A DNA stretch of 64,000 nt from an uncultured Clostridia bacterium. Lineage in GTDB: Bacteria; Bacillota; Clostridia; Lachnospirales; Lachnospiraceae. The DNA is taken from assembly GCA_937896665.1 (NCBI GenBank), contig CALBNS010000089.1, positions 32,947-96,946 of the forward strand. Direction: 5' to 3'. The position numbers and the translations under genes were made by a program. A model generated the notes under the pieces. That model was not told the DNA's origin, did no database searches, and saw nothing but the letters and a program-made list of their open reading frames with translations. Position 1 is the stretch's first letter, and every line of letters begins with the position of its first letter. This document shows, piece by piece, positions 43,979-55,000 of the stretch.

Positions 43979-45091
43979 CTAGTTTGTAATTGTAAGTTCT
44001 GTTTCTTTGTCGAATACATGAATCTTTTGAGCATCAAGTGCAAATTTAACTGTATTGCCTGTTCTTGCTGTTGTCTTTGGATTAACTCTTGCTGTCATGC
44101 TTGTGCCTGCATAATCGAAGTATAAGTATACTTCAGCACCCAACATTTCATATACACGGATCGTTGCTTCAATAGTTGTATTAGGAGAAGCTGCAATAAA
44201 TTCTGGTTCATCATGTACATCTTCAGGACGGATACCGAGTACAACTGTCTTTCCATCATATCCACCTTCAATAAGTTTTTTCGCTTTAGCTTCTGAAAGT
44301 TCGATTTCTGAAGGTCCTGCCTGAAGAACTACTTTATCGCCTTTTACTTTACATAATGCTTCAATAAAGTTCATCTGTGGTGAACCAATAAATCCTGCCA
44401 CGAATAAGTTACATGGTGTATCGTATAATACTTGAGGTGTATCTACTTGCTGAACAACACCTGCGCTCATAACTACGATTCTTGTACCAAGTGTCATAGC
44501 TTCTGTCTGGTCATGAGTAACATAGATAATTGTTGTACCTAATCTCTGATGTAATTTAGAGATTTCAACACGCATCTGTCCTCTTAATTTTGCATCAAGG
44601 TTTGATAAAGGTTCGTCCATGAGGAATACCTTTGGATTACGAACAATAGCACGTCCCATAGCGACACGCTGTCTTTGTCCACCTGATAATGCTTTTGGTT
44701 TACGCTCTAATAAAGCTTCAAGATCAAGAATCTTTGCTGCTTCGCGAACCATTCTGTCAATTTCATCTTTTGGTACTTTTCTTAATTTCAAACCAAATGC
44801 CATGTTATCATATACTGTCATATGTGGATACAACGCATAGTTCTGGAATACCATCGCGATATCTCTGTCTTTTGGTTCAACATCATTTACTAATTTGTCA
44901 CCAATCCATAACTCTCCTGATGAAATATCTTCCAATCCGGCAACCATACGAAGTGTCGTAGATTTACCACATCCTGATGGTCCTACGAAAATGATGAATT
45001 CTTTATCTTCAATCTCAAGATTGAAATCTTTTACAGCCTGATAGCCGTTAGGATATACCTTGTTAATGTGTTTCAATGATAAACTTGCCAT
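43979..45091 (-). CDS. Sugar ABC importer ATPase (MsmK/UgpC/MalK type)
   Basis: The 370-residue ATPase has Walker A GPSGCGKSTT, Q-loop MVFQNYALYPH, signature ALSGGQRQRVAMGRA, Walker B VFLMDEPLSNLDAKLR, and the His of the switch in YVTHDQTEAMTLG. The C-terminal TOBE/OB region (about 235-370) is the regulatory domain of the MalK group. In Firmicutes one such ATPase (MsmK) often energises several sugar importers; no permease or binding protein gene adjoins it here, which fits a shared subunit. Strong ribosome-binding site AGGAGGAG. Promoter at 45130-45158. Confidence 0.94.
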   Translation of the reverse strand: MASLSLKHINKVYPNGYQAVKDFNLEIEDKEFIIFVGPSGCGKSTTLRMVAGLEDISSGELWIGDKLVNDVEPKDRDIAMVFQNYALYPHMTVYDNMAFGLKLRKVPKDEIDRMVREAAKILDLEALLERKPKALSGGQRQRVAMGRAIVRNPKVFLMDEPLSNLDAKLRGQMRVEISKLHQRLGTTIIYVTHDQTEAMTLGTRIVVMSAGVVQQVDTPQVLYDTPCNLFVAGFIGSPQMNFIEALCKVKGDKVVLQAGPSEIELSEAKAKKLIEGGYDGKTVVLGIRPEDVHDEPEFIAASPNTTIEATIRVYEMLGAEVYLYFDYAGTSMTARVNPKTTARTGNTVKFALDAQKIHVFDKETELTITN

Positions 45092-45129
45092 AATTATCTC
45101 CTCCTAATTATTCGTTGTCATTTTACTCA

Positions 45130-45158
45130 AGTATACAGAAATTATCCAATTCGGTCTA
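45130..45158 (-). promoter_or_regulatory. Promoter of the MsmK-type gene
   Basis: Minus-strand TAGACC (45153-45158), a 17-bp spacer and TATACT (45130-45135). Two CAAGTTGAC direct repeats (45163-45171, 45195-45203) lie just upstream. Confidence 0.55.
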
Positions 45159-45280
45159 CACTCAAGTTGACCAATTTTATTAGGTTTTTCTGTACAAGTT
45201 GACGAAAGATATATTGGCGATGCTGACTCGAATTCCACGCCAAGACTTGCGAAGGAGTCTTGAATTTAGAACAAAATCAT

Positions 45281-46120
45281 TTATTTCAACAGCTCCTGAT
45301 AAACATCTCTCTTCCCAATGCCCCGGTCTTTCGCAACCAGTTTCATTGCTTCTTTCTTATCAACACCCTGATCCATATAATAATCCATATGTTCCCGAAT
45401 GCTCATTTCTTCCCATTTTTTCACTGATTCCTGCAAAAGCTCTTCACGGTTTTTTCCTTCGATTACAAGCACACATTCGCCCTTTGGCGCATTCGCAGTG
45501 TAATAGGCATAAGCTTCCTCTATCGTAGTCACAAATGCTGTCTCATGCTTCTTGGTAAGCTCCCGGCAGACTGTGATTCTGCGATTTCCAAGTGTCTTGA
45601 GAAGCTCCTCCAGCGTACGCGCAAGCCGGTGCGGTGCTTCATACATAATAATCGTTCTCGTCTCATCTACAAGCTCTTTCAGAATCTGCTGCTTCTCTTT
45701 TTTGTCGGAAGGTAAAAATGCTTCAAATGCAAATCTCCTCGTAGAAAGTCCGGACATAGTCAATGCAGTAATACATGCTGCTGCCCCCGGAAGTGAAGTC
45801 ACTTCAATTCCAGCTTCATAACACATCTTTACAAGTTCCTCACCCGGATCTGAAATACCCGGAGTACCAGCATCGGTAATGAGTGCAATGTTCATACCGC
45901 TCTGCAGTTTCTCGACTAGCTTTTTTCCCTTTTCTATTTTATTAAATTCATGGTAACTGGTCATCGGAGTCTTAATCTCAAAATGATTTAACAATTTGAT
46001 ACTGTTTCGTGTATCTTCTGCTGCAATCAAATCTACCTCACCCAAAGTGCGCACTACACGGTACGTCATATCCTCCAGATTTCCAATCGGTGTCGCACAC
46101 AAATAAAGCTTCCCAGACAT
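45281..46120 (-). CDS. rsmI: 16S rRNA (cytidine-1402-2'-O) methyltransferase
   Basis: The 279-residue protein (YraL/RsmI) methylates the ribose of C1402 in the 30S decoding centre. Motifs: LYLCATPIGNLEDMTYR at the N-terminus, AAEDTRNS, ITDAGTPGISDPGEELV and SLPGAAACITALTMSGL; MYEAPHRL follows. It is the last gene of the decarboxylase-to-rsmI operon. A weak hairpin (CAAGACT/AGTCTTG, 45240-45262) lies after it without a T-run. Confidence 0.95.
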   Translation of the reverse strand: MSGKLYLCATPIGNLEDMTYRVVRTLGEVDLIAAEDTRNSIKLLNHFEIKTPMTSYHEFNKIEKGKKLVEKLQSGMNIALITDAGTPGISDPGEELVKMCYEAGIEVTSLPGAAACITALTMSGLSTRRFAFEAFLPSDKKEKQQILKELVDETRTIIMYEAPHRLARTLEELLKTLGNRRITVCRELTKKHETAFVTTIEEAYAYYTANAPKGECVLVIEGKNREELLQESVKKWEEMSIREHMDYYMDQGVDKKEAMKLVAKDRGIGKRDVYQELLK

Positions 46121-46135
46121 ACTTTGTCTCCCTTT

Positions 46136-46876
46136 CTACTTCAACCCATACTCTTCAAGCAATTCATCAGTATATACACCCGGTGCCTTGTACACCACCA
46201 GAGGCGGCTCAACTGTCATTCTCGAATTACCGCCGCGGCTTCCTTCAATCAGCACCATATTGGGCTCTTTGTCTATGTATGGATGTACCATCCGCATACG
46301 TTTCGGCTCAATCCCTACCTGCACCATCTTAGTCATAATCTCAGCCAGACGAAATGGTCTGTGAACCATGTAAAATCTCCCGTGAAATTTCAGCATCTTT
46401 GCACTTTCACGTAAAATATCATCCAACGTACACAGCACCTCATGTCTTGCAATTGCCTTTGTATCTGACGGATTTGCAATTCCATGCTGTCCAATCATAT
46501 ACGGTGGATTCGTCGTTATGACGTCAAAAGAGACAGGCCCGAAGATTCCGGCTGCCTCTTTGATATCTCCTGTTACAATTTCTATCTTTTCTTCCAAATG
46601 ATTATGCAGCACGCTTCTTCGTGCCATATCTGCACTCTCTTTTTGAATCTCCAGACCTACAAACCTTTCCCCTTCACTTTTAGCAGTCAAAAGAATTGGT
46701 ATAATGCCTGTTCCGGTTCCCAAATCAAGTACGTTTTCATTCTTCTTAACCCTGACAAAATTCGCAAGTAGCACCGCATCCATTCCAAAACAAAACTTTC
46801 CCGGATGCTGGATAATCTCATATCCATTTATCTGCAAATCGTCCAGACGTTCTTCTGCTTTTAAATTAGTTGTCAT
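46136..46876 (-). CDS. tRNA1(Val) (adenine-37-N6)-methyltransferase family protein
   Basis: The 246-residue protein (TrmN6/YfiC/YabB family) has the SAM motif ENVLDLGTGTGIIPILL, an acidic motif II (VGLEIQKESADMA) and the amino-methyltransferase motif TTNPPY. Members methylate N6 of adenine in tRNA; the precise target here is inferred. It overlaps ricT by 11 bp and is followed by rsmI after 15 bp. Confidence 0.9.
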   Translation of the reverse strand: MTTNLKAEERLDDLQINGYEIIQHPGKFCFGMDAVLLANFVRVKKNENVLDLGTGTGIIPILLTAKSEGERFVGLEIQKESADMARRSVLHNHLEEKIEIVTGDIKEAAGIFGPVSFDVITTNPPYMIGQHGIANPSDTKAIARHEVLCTLDDILRESAKMLKFHGRFYMVHRPFRLAEIMTKMVQVGIEPKRMRMVHPYIDKEPNMVLIEGSRGGNSRMTVEPPLVVYKAPGVYTDELLEEYGLK

Positions 46877-47777
46877 CTAATTTTGATGCTCCCTCGTTCT
46901 TCTCCAATGCTGCCAATTGTTTCATCTCTTCTTTTGAAATCTTGACATCATTTCTCTTCTTTCGTGGCTTGAACTTCAGTTCACTTACTTTATACTCACG
47001 AATTTCCTTTTCATCATTATCAAGTGTTACTACTACTTTGACAATCTGGCGAAGCACTCCTACACTTTGTACCTCTCCTTTTAATCCGTCACTTGTCGTT
47101 ACGATATCTCCAAGAGACGGAAGACGGCTGTTCAGATCCTCATATGTCTCTTCCTCATTGGTCAGACAGCACATCAGCCTTCCACATACCCCAGATATCT
47201 TCGTTGGATTCAGTGAAAGATTCTGCTCCTTTGCCATCTTGATAGACACCGGTGCAAATTCCGAAAGATAAGTGTGACAGCACAATGGACGTCCACAGAT
47301 TCCAATGCCACCTCGAATCTTTGTCTCATCTCTCACACCAATCTGGCGAAGTTCAATTCTTGTACGAAAGACTGCTGCCAGGTCTTTTACCAGATCACGG
47401 AAATCAATTCTCCCATCTGCAGTAAAATAGAACAGCACCTTATTATTATCAAATGTATATTCGGCATTAATCAGCTTCATCTCCAGCCCATGCTTACGGA
47501 TTTTCTCAAGGCAAATCTCAAATGCCTCTTTTTCTTTCTCATGATTCTTCTGTTCTATTCTTTTATCTTCTTCTGTGGCTATACGAATTACTGCTTTTAA
47601 AGGCTGTGTGATGGCTTCGTCTTCGACTTCCTTTGGTGCCGACACAACACTTCCAAACTCAATTCCCCGTGCAGTCTCTACAATTACCTTATCACCTTGT
47701 TTGATGTGCAGTTTTCCTGGCGAGAAAAAATAAATCTTTCCGGCCGGACGAAATCTTACCCCAATTACTCTTGTCAT
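46866..47777 (-). CDS. ricT: RicT/YaaT, PSP1-domain protein
   Basis: The 303-residue protein has the PSP1 C-terminal domain (about 60-150) and the conserved Cys sets GICGRPLCCHTYL and SGVCGRLMCCL. In Bacillus these bind an Fe-S cluster in the Ric complex (RicA, RicF, RicT), which affects RNase Y-dependent mRNA maturation, Spo0A phosphorylation and biofilm formation. The last 40 residues are charged. It follows holB after 2 nt, the normal Firmicutes order. Confidence 0.93.
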   Translation of the reverse strand: MTRVIGVRFRPAGKIYFFSPGKLHIKQGDKVIVETARGIEFGSVVSAPKEVEDEAITQPLKAVIRIATEEDKRIEQKNHEKEKEAFEICLEKIRKHGLEMKLINAEYTFDNNKVLFYFTADGRIDFRDLVKDLAAVFRTRIELRQIGVRDETKIRGGIGICGRPLCCHTYLSEFAPVSIKMAKEQNLSLNPTKISGVCGRLMCCLTNEEETYEDLNSRLPSLGDIVTTSDGLKGEVQSVGVLRQIVKVVVTLDNDEKEIREYKVSELKFKPRKKRNDVKISKEEMKQLAALEKNEGASKLDDN

Positions 47778-47779
47778 CT

Positions 47780-48769
47780 CTAGTTCTCCTTCATTGTAAG
47801 CAACAGTAATTCCATTACCAAATCAAAGTTTACATTTGCCTTGAGACGCATCTTCGCCTTCTCGATACTAGAAAGTATCGTCTCGATTCCCTCATAGGAA
47901 CTCTTGGAGGCTTTCTCTTTGATATATTTGAACTGATCGCCAAATACGATGCCCCCGACGTCCTTTGTTGCCTTATAAAGCAAAATGTCTCTGTACCAGA
48001 TTGTGATAATATCTAAATAATCCGTTACTTCTAGTTTATATTTGTTAATCTCTTTCAATGCACTCACAATTTCATGTATCTCCATCTCATCAATGTATTT
48101 TAATAACTGAATTGCCTCTTCCTTTATCTCATTAAAATGCTCTGAGGTCGCAAGCATAATCGCGCGCCCCATATTGCCCTGTGCAAATGCTGCACAGATA
48201 TCCGCCTGATAATCCGGTATCTGCATCTGCTCCATCAGATATTTTTTAATCAATTTATCTTTGATGTTCCTAAGCTTTAACATAACACATCTAGAGCGTA
48301 TCGTCGGGAGCAGACTTTCCGCATTCTCCGTGAGTAGGAAAATAATTGCATATGCAGGTGGTTCTTCGATTGTCTTCAAAAGTGCATTCTGTGCCTGCAC
48401 CGTCAAAAGGTCAGCTTCCGGAATAATATAAATCTTATACGGGCTGCTGTACGGTTTAATCATAATATCTCCGTTCAGCTGTCCACGAATATCATCCACG
48501 CTGATAGACCCCGGCTTCTCATGCTTAATCGTTATAATATCCGGCTGGTTCCCATTCGTAGTCTGGCTGCACGAACGGCACTCTCCACAAGGTTCTGACT
48601 TCCCTGATTCACACTGTAATGTCATTGCAAATAATCTGGCCAGCATCCTCTTGCCAGAACCTCGCTCGCCATTCAAGATATATGCGTGTGAAACCTTATC
48701 CTGTTCTACCGCATTCTGTATATACTGAATAATATCCCTATGACCTACTACATCTTTAAATCCACTCAT
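47780..48769 (-). CDS. holB: DNA polymerase III delta' subunit
   Basis: The 329-residue clamp-loader subunit has a P-loop-like GERGSGKRMLARL, a zinc-type Cys set (CESGKSEPCGECRSC), the sensor region TIEEPPAYAIIFLLTENAESLLPTIRSRC (SRC motif), and a C-terminal oligomerisation domain. The ATG at 48769, 7 nt after AAGGTGA, is chosen; a longer frame adds 9 residues without support. Gene order around it is the usual Firmicutes one. Confidence 0.92.
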   Translation of the reverse strand: MSGFKDVVGHRDIIQYIQNAVEQDKVSHAYILNGERGSGKRMLARLFAMTLQCESGKSEPCGECRSCSQTTNGNQPDIITIKHEKPGSISVDDIRGQLNGDIMIKPYSSPYKIYIIPEADLLTVQAQNALLKTIEEPPAYAIIFLLTENAESLLPTIRSRCVMLKLRNIKDKLIKKYLMEQMQIPDYQADICAAFAQGNMGRAIMLATSEHFNEIKEEAIQLLKYIDEMEIHEIVSALKEINKYKLEVTDYLDIITIWYRDILLYKATKDVGGIVFGDQFKYIKEKASKSSYEGIETILSSIEKAKMRLKANVNFDLVMELLLLTMKEN

Positions 48770-48803
48770 GTCATCACCTTCCAATCGCTTTTCCATGATT
48801 ATA

Positions 48804-49385
48804 TCATAAATTCAACTGAATACCTAGCACAATTTCATCAATACACTCTTCCATATTTTCATTCAGAAACCGGGTCTTAATGCCAGCTTTTTCGAGCTTT
48901 TCTTCTGAAAAATCTACTGCATCCGCGAGAAATCTACGGCAAAGTTCCTCATATTTCGGTACCTTCTGCTCCTGCTCTCGTCGAAGTGCCCTTTCAAGAC
49001 GCAATCCATCCTCCACCTCAATATAAAACGGAACAATTTTCTCTTTTCCAAAATATTTTCTAAGTGCCACAAAAGACTCCAACGTACCTATGGTAATATA
49101 GCCTGCATCGCCGTCAAACTGACCGTCATCTACTGTGAAATATTTCCAGATTCCATGTACTGTGTGATATGACCTGAGTTCAATAATCTTTCCTGCCTGC
49201 TCAAATTCTTTCAGTTTCTCTTCGTCTACAAAATAATACTCTACACCATCAGTTTCGCCTTCCCGGATTGGTCGTGTCGTATATATCACAATCGTCTGTA
49301 ATTCCGGAAGTCTTTCTTTCACTTTTTTGAAAATCGTATCCTTTCCGGATGCACTTTTTCCCATCAAATAAAATATCTTACTCAT
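48804..49385 (-). CDS. Guanylate kinase-like protein
   Basis: The 193-residue protein has the P-loop GKSASGKDT, the YTTRPIREGETDGVEYYFV segment typical of guanylate kinases, and a C-terminal lid with RALRREQ. It is more divergent than the housekeeping Gmk (P-loop usually SGPSGAGKGT), and a similar gene sits in this operon in other Clostridia. It may be a second, specialised kinase. It overlaps the decarboxylase gene by 8 bp. Confidence 0.82.
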   Translation of the reverse strand: MSKIFYLMGKSASGKDTIFKKVKERLPELQTIVIYTTRPIREGETDGVEYYFVDEEKLKEFEQAGKIIELRSYHTVHGIWKYFTVDDGQFDGDAGYITIGTLESFVALRKYFGKEKIVPFYIEVEDGLRLERALRREQEQKVPKYEELCRRFLADAVDFSEEKLEKAGIKTRFLNENMEECIDEIVLGIQLNL

Positions 49386-50814
49386 ATTTTCTTCTCACTT
49401 TGATATATTCTTTCTTTTCAGGACCTTCTATGGAGAATCCCAAAGTCTCACGTACAGTCAGATATTTAATAACCTCTTCGCTAATACGCTCCCCTGGTAC
49501 GATAATCGGAATTCCAGGTGGATACAGATAGGCATACTCCATTGCAATTTCTCCCCTGCTTTCTTCCAAAGGAATGAGTTCCCCCCCTTTTCCCGATATA
49601 TCTGACAATACCTCGCTGCTTTTGCAGACAAACTCAGCGTGGGGCAGTTTTCCCGTTATGACTTCCTTATATTCATCCGATTTTCCCACAATTTTCTCTG
49701 TTGTGACAGCCAATTCTTTATCAATCTTCAAGCATGCATCTGCAAGCCTCTCAAGTCCCTGTTCACTATCGCCAATCGCCGTCATTGCCAGCACATAATC
49801 TCCTGCCGCCATTTCCATCTGCAAATGATACTCGTCTCGTAGTTTTTCTTTTAACTGTCTTCCATTCATATTTATGCCTTTTGTCGATATAATAATCTTG
49901 GATAAATCATAGTTTTCCATATAAACTACTTCTAGACACTGTAATTTTCCGAGTTTTCCACGAATTTTCTGTAAGTTATCCACATAATGTGAAAAAATAT
50001 CTTCATTTTGCCGTTCCAATATTTCCATACACTCATCGATTCCTGCCATCAAGACATAGGATGGACTGCTTGACTGAAGCATACGCAAATACATACGCAC
50101 CCGCTCACGATTAACCAGAGAACCATTCATATGCAACAATGCTGTCTGTGTCAAAGACGGCAGTGTCTTATGGACACTGTGAATCACAAGATCTGCGCCC
50201 TTCATATTAGCATTTTTCGGAAAATATGGATGAAACCCAAAATGTGCCCCATGCGCCTCATCTACAATCAACGGAATGCCGTATCGGTGTGCCATATCTG
50301 CAATTTGGTCCACATCAGATACAACACCGTCATATGTCGGGGATACGATTACAACAGCCTTAATTGTGTCATCACTCCCTAATATTCTTTCTATCTTCTG
50401 CGGACTTATTTCTCGATTTAATCCCGTCTTCTCATCATACTCGGGATAAATATAGACCGGCTGGATTTCCTGCAAAAATAAGGCATTGTAGACAGACTTG
50501 TGACAGTTTCTGGCAACCAGTACTTTATCACCCTTTGAGACCGTCCCAAGAATTGCACTTAAGATTCCAACCGTACTGCCATTCACCAGAAAATGTGTCT
50601 CATCCGCATGGTAAAGTCTCGCAGCCCGCCTCTCTGCATCCCTAATGATTCCCTCTGCGTGATGCAGATCATCAAAACCGTCTATCTCTGTAATGTCTAT
50701 TTCATATGGCAAATCATTTTTTAAAATTGCCTTATTTCGCTTATGTCCGGGCATGTGAAAACCATAATAGTCGCTCTCGCTATATTCTTTTAAATGGTCA
50801 TAAATTGTTTTCAT
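49378..50814 (-). CDS. Orn/Lys/Arg decarboxylase (PLP-dependent)
   Basis: The 478-residue enzyme belongs to the group-III-like fold-I family (YaaO/SpeA/Cad type). The PLP Lys is in SVHKTLPSLTQTALLH; the Asp-Glu-Ala-His motif is VDEAHGAHFGFHP; the N-terminus carries GFHMPGHKRN. The C-terminal domain includes YPPGIPIIVPGE. The ATG at 50814, 5 nt after GGAG, is used. A polyamine or cadaverine product is likely, but the amino acid substrate cannot be told from sequence. It is the first gene of the operon. Confidence 0.92.
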   Translation of the reverse strand: MKTIYDHLKEYSESDYYGFHMPGHKRNKAILKNDLPYEIDITEIDGFDDLHHAEGIIRDAERRAARLYHADETHFLVNGSTVGILSAILGTVSKGDKVLVARNCHKSVYNALFLQEIQPVYIYPEYDEKTGLNREISPQKIERILGSDDTIKAVVIVSPTYDGVVSDVDQIADMAHRYGIPLIVDEAHGAHFGFHPYFPKNANMKGADLVIHSVHKTLPSLTQTALLHMNGSLVNRERVRMYLRMLQSSSPSYVLMAGIDECMEILERQNEDIFSHYVDNLQKIRGKLGKLQCLEVVYMENYDLSKIIISTKGINMNGRQLKEKLRDEYHLQMEMAAGDYVLAMTAIGDSEQGLERLADACLKIDKELAVTTEKIVGKSDEYKEVITGKLPHAEFVCKSSEVLSDISGKGGELIPLEESRGEIAMEYAYLYPPGIPIIVPGERISEEVIKYLTVRETLGFSIEGPEKKEYIKVRRKYE

Positions 50815-50901
50815 ACGAACTCCATATTTTCTATATCTAATACAAAAGACTGCGTACAGATATTTCTGAGACATCAAATCATCTGCACAACAGCCCTTAT
50901 C

Positions 50902-52002
50902 TTACTCAAATTCTTTTTTTACACATTTTAATGCTTCATCAATCACATGATGCATATCAAAATACTTATACATGCCGAGCCTACCGCCAAAGATTACCTT
51001 CTCCTCCTGAGCTGCCAATGCCTGATACTTTGTATACAATTCATTATTCTTCTTATCATTCATCGGATAATATGGCTCATCGCCTTTCGACCATGCGGCC
51101 GGATACTCTCTCGTAATGACCGTCTTCGCCTGTGTTCCATACTCAAAATGCTTATGCTCGATAATTCTCGTATATGGCACCTCATACTCCGTATAGTTGA
51201 CGACTGCATTACCCTGATAATTTTCCTCGTCAAGTACCTCGGTCTCAAACCGGAGACTTCTGTACTCCAAAGTACCATACCGGTAATCATAATATTGGTC
51301 AATCATTCCCGTAAATACAATCTTTTCTGCAAGATTTTCCAAAGCTTCTTTCTCATCAAAAAAATCTGTATTCAGACGGACCTCGATGCCCTCCAATAGC
51401 TTTTCAATAATCTGTGTGTAACCACCGATTGGAATTCCCTGATATGTATCGTTAAAATAATTGTTATCATACGTAAATCTCACAGGGAGTCTCTTAATAA
51501 TAAAAGACGGGAGTTCTGTGCAAGGTCTTCCCCACTGTTTGCCGGTGTATCCCTTTACCAGTTTTTCATAAATGTCTTTTCCAACCATGGAAATTGCCTG
51601 TTCCTCCAGGTTCTCAGGTTCTGTAATTCCAGCTTTTTTTACCTGCTCGGCAATCTTTTCCTTCGCCTGTTTCGGTGTGATTACCCCCCATAGCCTGTTA
51701 AATGTATTCATATTAAATGGCATGTTATATAATTCATCCTTATAAACTGCCACCGGAGAATTGGTATAACGGTTGAATTCTGCAAACTGATTCACATATT
51801 TCCACACATCCTTATTTGATGTGTGGAAAATGTGTGCACCATATTTATGAACGTGGATTCCCTCCACTTCTTTTGTATAAATATTTCCTGCAATGTGATT
51901 TCTTTTATCAATCACCAGACACCGTTTGCCTCTCTTTTTTGCTTCATAGGCAAATACAGAACCAAACAACCCTGCCCCTACTATTAAATAGTCGTACTTC
52001 AT
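50902..52002 (-). CDS. glf: UDP-galactopyranose mutase
   Basis: The 366-residue flavoenzyme interconverts UDP-galactopyranose and UDP-galactofuranose for cell-surface glycans. The FAD fold is DYLIVGAGLFGSVFAYEAKKRG, split by the GxGxxG turn; IDKRNHIAGN, VHKYGAHIFHTSN, GYTGKQWG and the EYPAAWSKGDEPYYP region are family hallmarks. The ATG at 52002 gives MKYDYLIVG; no strong ribosome-binding site is evident. It follows carB by 16 bp, an unusual partner; no other glycan-synthesis gene adjoins. Confidence 0.95.
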   Translation of the reverse strand: MKYDYLIVGAGLFGSVFAYEAKKRGKRCLVIDKRNHIAGNIYTKEVEGIHVHKYGAHIFHTSNKDVWKYVNQFAEFNRYTNSPVAVYKDELYNMPFNMNTFNRLWGVITPKQAKEKIAEQVKKAGITEPENLEEQAISMVGKDIYEKLVKGYTGKQWGRPCTELPSFIIKRLPVRFTYDNNYFNDTYQGIPIGGYTQIIEKLLEGIEVRLNTDFFDEKEALENLAEKIVFTGMIDQYYDYRYGTLEYRSLRFETEVLDEENYQGNAVVNYTEYEVPYTRIIEHKHFEYGTQAKTVITREYPAAWSKGDEPYYPMNDKKNNELYTKYQALAAQEEKVIFGGRLGMYKYFDMHHVIDEALKCVKKEFE

Positions 52003-52018
52003 TCTTTTCAACCAATTC

Positions 52019-55000
52019 TTATTTATCTTTGATTTCGCTGTGTAACTCTTGTAATGATTTCACTACCCCACAGCCTGGTTTCCTCATAGACTTCAGACCG
52101 CTTACTGTTGCTTTTGCCGCTGCAATCGTTGTCATATACGGAATTTTCTTCTTGATTGCACCTTTACGCAGGTAACTGTCATCCTGTTTTCCTGTCGCAC
52201 CAAGTGGTGTATTGATAATTAAATCAATCTTACCATTTGTAATTAAGTCCATGATATTTGGTCTTCCGTCATCTAATTTGCAAATAAATTCTGCCGGAAT
52301 TCCTGCTTCATTGAGTACTTTGCAAGTACTTCTTGTAGCAACAATCTTGAATCCAACTTCCACAAAGTCCCTTGCAACTTCAATTACTTCTTCTTTATCT
52401 TTATCATTTACCGTAATAAGTACAGTTCCTTCCATCGGAAGCTTTGTCTGTGTTGCTTCCTGCGCCTTAAAGAATGCTTCACCATAAAACTTCGATAATC
52501 CAAGTACTTCACCCGTAGAACGCATTTCAGGTCCCAAAATCGGGTCAACTTCCTGGAACATGTTGAATGGGAATACAGCTTCTTTTACACCATAGTATGG
52601 AATATCCTGTTCTTTTAATTCCGGTACAGGTGACTTTCTTCCTGTCAATTCTGCAGTCACGATATCAATTGCAAGCGGAACCATTCTGATGTTACATACT
52701 TTTGAAACCAACGGTACAGTTCTTGAAGCTCTTGGATTTGCCTCTAATACATAAACCTTTCCGTCTTCAATCGCATACTGCATGTTCATAAGACCTTTAA
52801 CATGCATCTCTTCTGCAATCTTTCTTGTATATTCTTTAATTGTTTTCACATTCTCTTCTGAAATGTGTCTCGATGGAATGATACAAGCAGAGTCACCTGA
52901 GTGAACTCCGGCAAGCTCAATGTGCTCCATAACTGCTGGAACAAATGCATTTGTTCCATCACTGATTGCGTCCGCTTCACATTCTGTCGCATGTCCTAAG
53001 AAACGGTCGATCAGAATTGGACGATCCGGTGTCACACCTACAGCCGCATTCATATATCCAACCATGCTTTCTGCATCATAAACTACTTCCATACCACGTC
53101 CGCCAAGTACATACGAAGGACGTACCATAACCGGATAACCAATCTTCTCAGCAATTTCAAGTGCCTCTTCTACATTCACAGCCATTCCTGATTCCGGCAT
53201 TGGAATCTCAAGTTTTTCCATCATTGCACGGAATAAATCTCTGTCTTCCGCAAGGTCAATTACAGAAGGTGCTGTTCCAAGAATCTTCACACCATTCTTC
53301 TCCAAATCTGCTGCAAGATTCAATGGTGTCTGACCGCCAAACTGAGCGATAACTCCAACCGGTTTTTCTTTATTATAAATACTAAGTACATCTTCCAGTG
53401 TCAATGGCTCAAAGTAAAGCTTATCTGATGTGTCATAGTCTGTCGAAACAGTCTCTGGATTACAGTTTACGATAATTGTCTCAAATCCCAGTTTCTTTAA
53501 TGCAAGTGATGCATGTACGCAACAATAGTCAAACTCAATACCCTGTCCGATTCTGTTCGGGCCACCGCCAAGAATCATTACCTTTGGCTTATCCTCATTG
53601 ATTGGATTCTTATCTTCTGCATTATATGTTGAATAATAGTAAGCGCTATCTTCTGTACCGCTTACGTGTACCGGTTCCCATGCCTCTTCCAAACCAAGAG
53701 AAATTCTCTTATTTCTAATATCTTCTTCTGGGATTTCTAAAATCTGACTCAAGTATTTATCAGCAAAACCATCTTTCTTTGCCGCAATCAATACATCATC
53801 TGCTGGCATCTGACCTTTTGACGCAAGAAGAGCTTCTTCCTCTTCCACTAATTCCTTCATCTGCTCAATGAACCAATGTTTCACTTTTGTCAGTGCATAG
53901 ATTTCTTCTACTGTTACACCTTTGCGAAGTGCCTCATACATGATAAAGTGACGTTCACTAGAAGGTGTAATCAACATCTTAAGCAGTTGTTCTTTTGTCT
54001 TTGTGTCAAAATCTTTTGCATGACCAAGTCCGTAACGTCCTGTTTCAAGGCTTCGAATTGCTTTTTGGAAAGCTTCCTTATATGTTTTACCGATACTCAT
54101 AACTTCACCAACGGCACGCATCTGAGTACCTAATTTATCCTCTACACCTTTGAATTTTTCAAACGCCCAGCGTGCAAACTTAATTACAACATAGTCTCCA
54201 CCCGGAACATATTTGTCTAATGTTCCATATTTGCCACATGGAATATCTTTTAATGTCAATCCTGTTGCAAGCATCGCTGATACTAACGCAATCGGGAAAC
54301 CGGTTGCCTTTGAAGCAAGTGCGGAAGAACGTGATGTTCTTGGGTTAATTTCAATGATAATATCTCTGTCTGTCTTTGGATCGTGTGCCCATTGTACATT
54401 ACATCCACCAATTACTTGAACAGAATCTACAACTTTGTGTGACTTTTCTTGTAAACGCTTTTGCACTTCTTCTGAAATTGTAAGCATAGGTGCTGAACAG
54501 AAAGAATCCCCTGTATGAACCCCAAGTGGATCAATATTCTCAATAAAGCATACAGTAATCATGTTACCGTCTTTATCTCGTACAACTTCAAGCTCTAATT
54601 CTTCCCATCCTAAGATAGATTCTTCTACCAATACCTGACCTACAAGGCTGGCCTGAAGACCACGTGCACAAACTGTCTTCAATTCCTCTACATTATATAC
54701 GAGCCCGCCGCCGGCACCACCCATTGTATAAGCAGGACGAAGTACAACCGGATAACCTAACTCATCAGCAATCGCAAGAGCTTCTTCTACTGAGTAGGCA
54801 ACTTCACTTCTTGCCATGTCAATTCCAAGGCTGTCCATTGTCTTTTTGAACTCGATTCTGTCTTCTCCTCTTTCAATGGCATCTACTTGTACGCCAATAA
54901 CTTCTACGCCATATTTTTCCAATACACCTGCCTTTGCTAATTCTGCACATAAATTAAGACCGGACTGTCCCCCTAGATTTGGAAGTAATGCATCTGGTCT

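Noticed and set aside
43541..44125. Overlapping open frames of 60-104 codons on both strands in the intergenic region
   Set aside because: They run across the four palindromic units and a terminator, lack good ribosome-binding sites, and share no recognisable family. They are best explained by the repeat composition.
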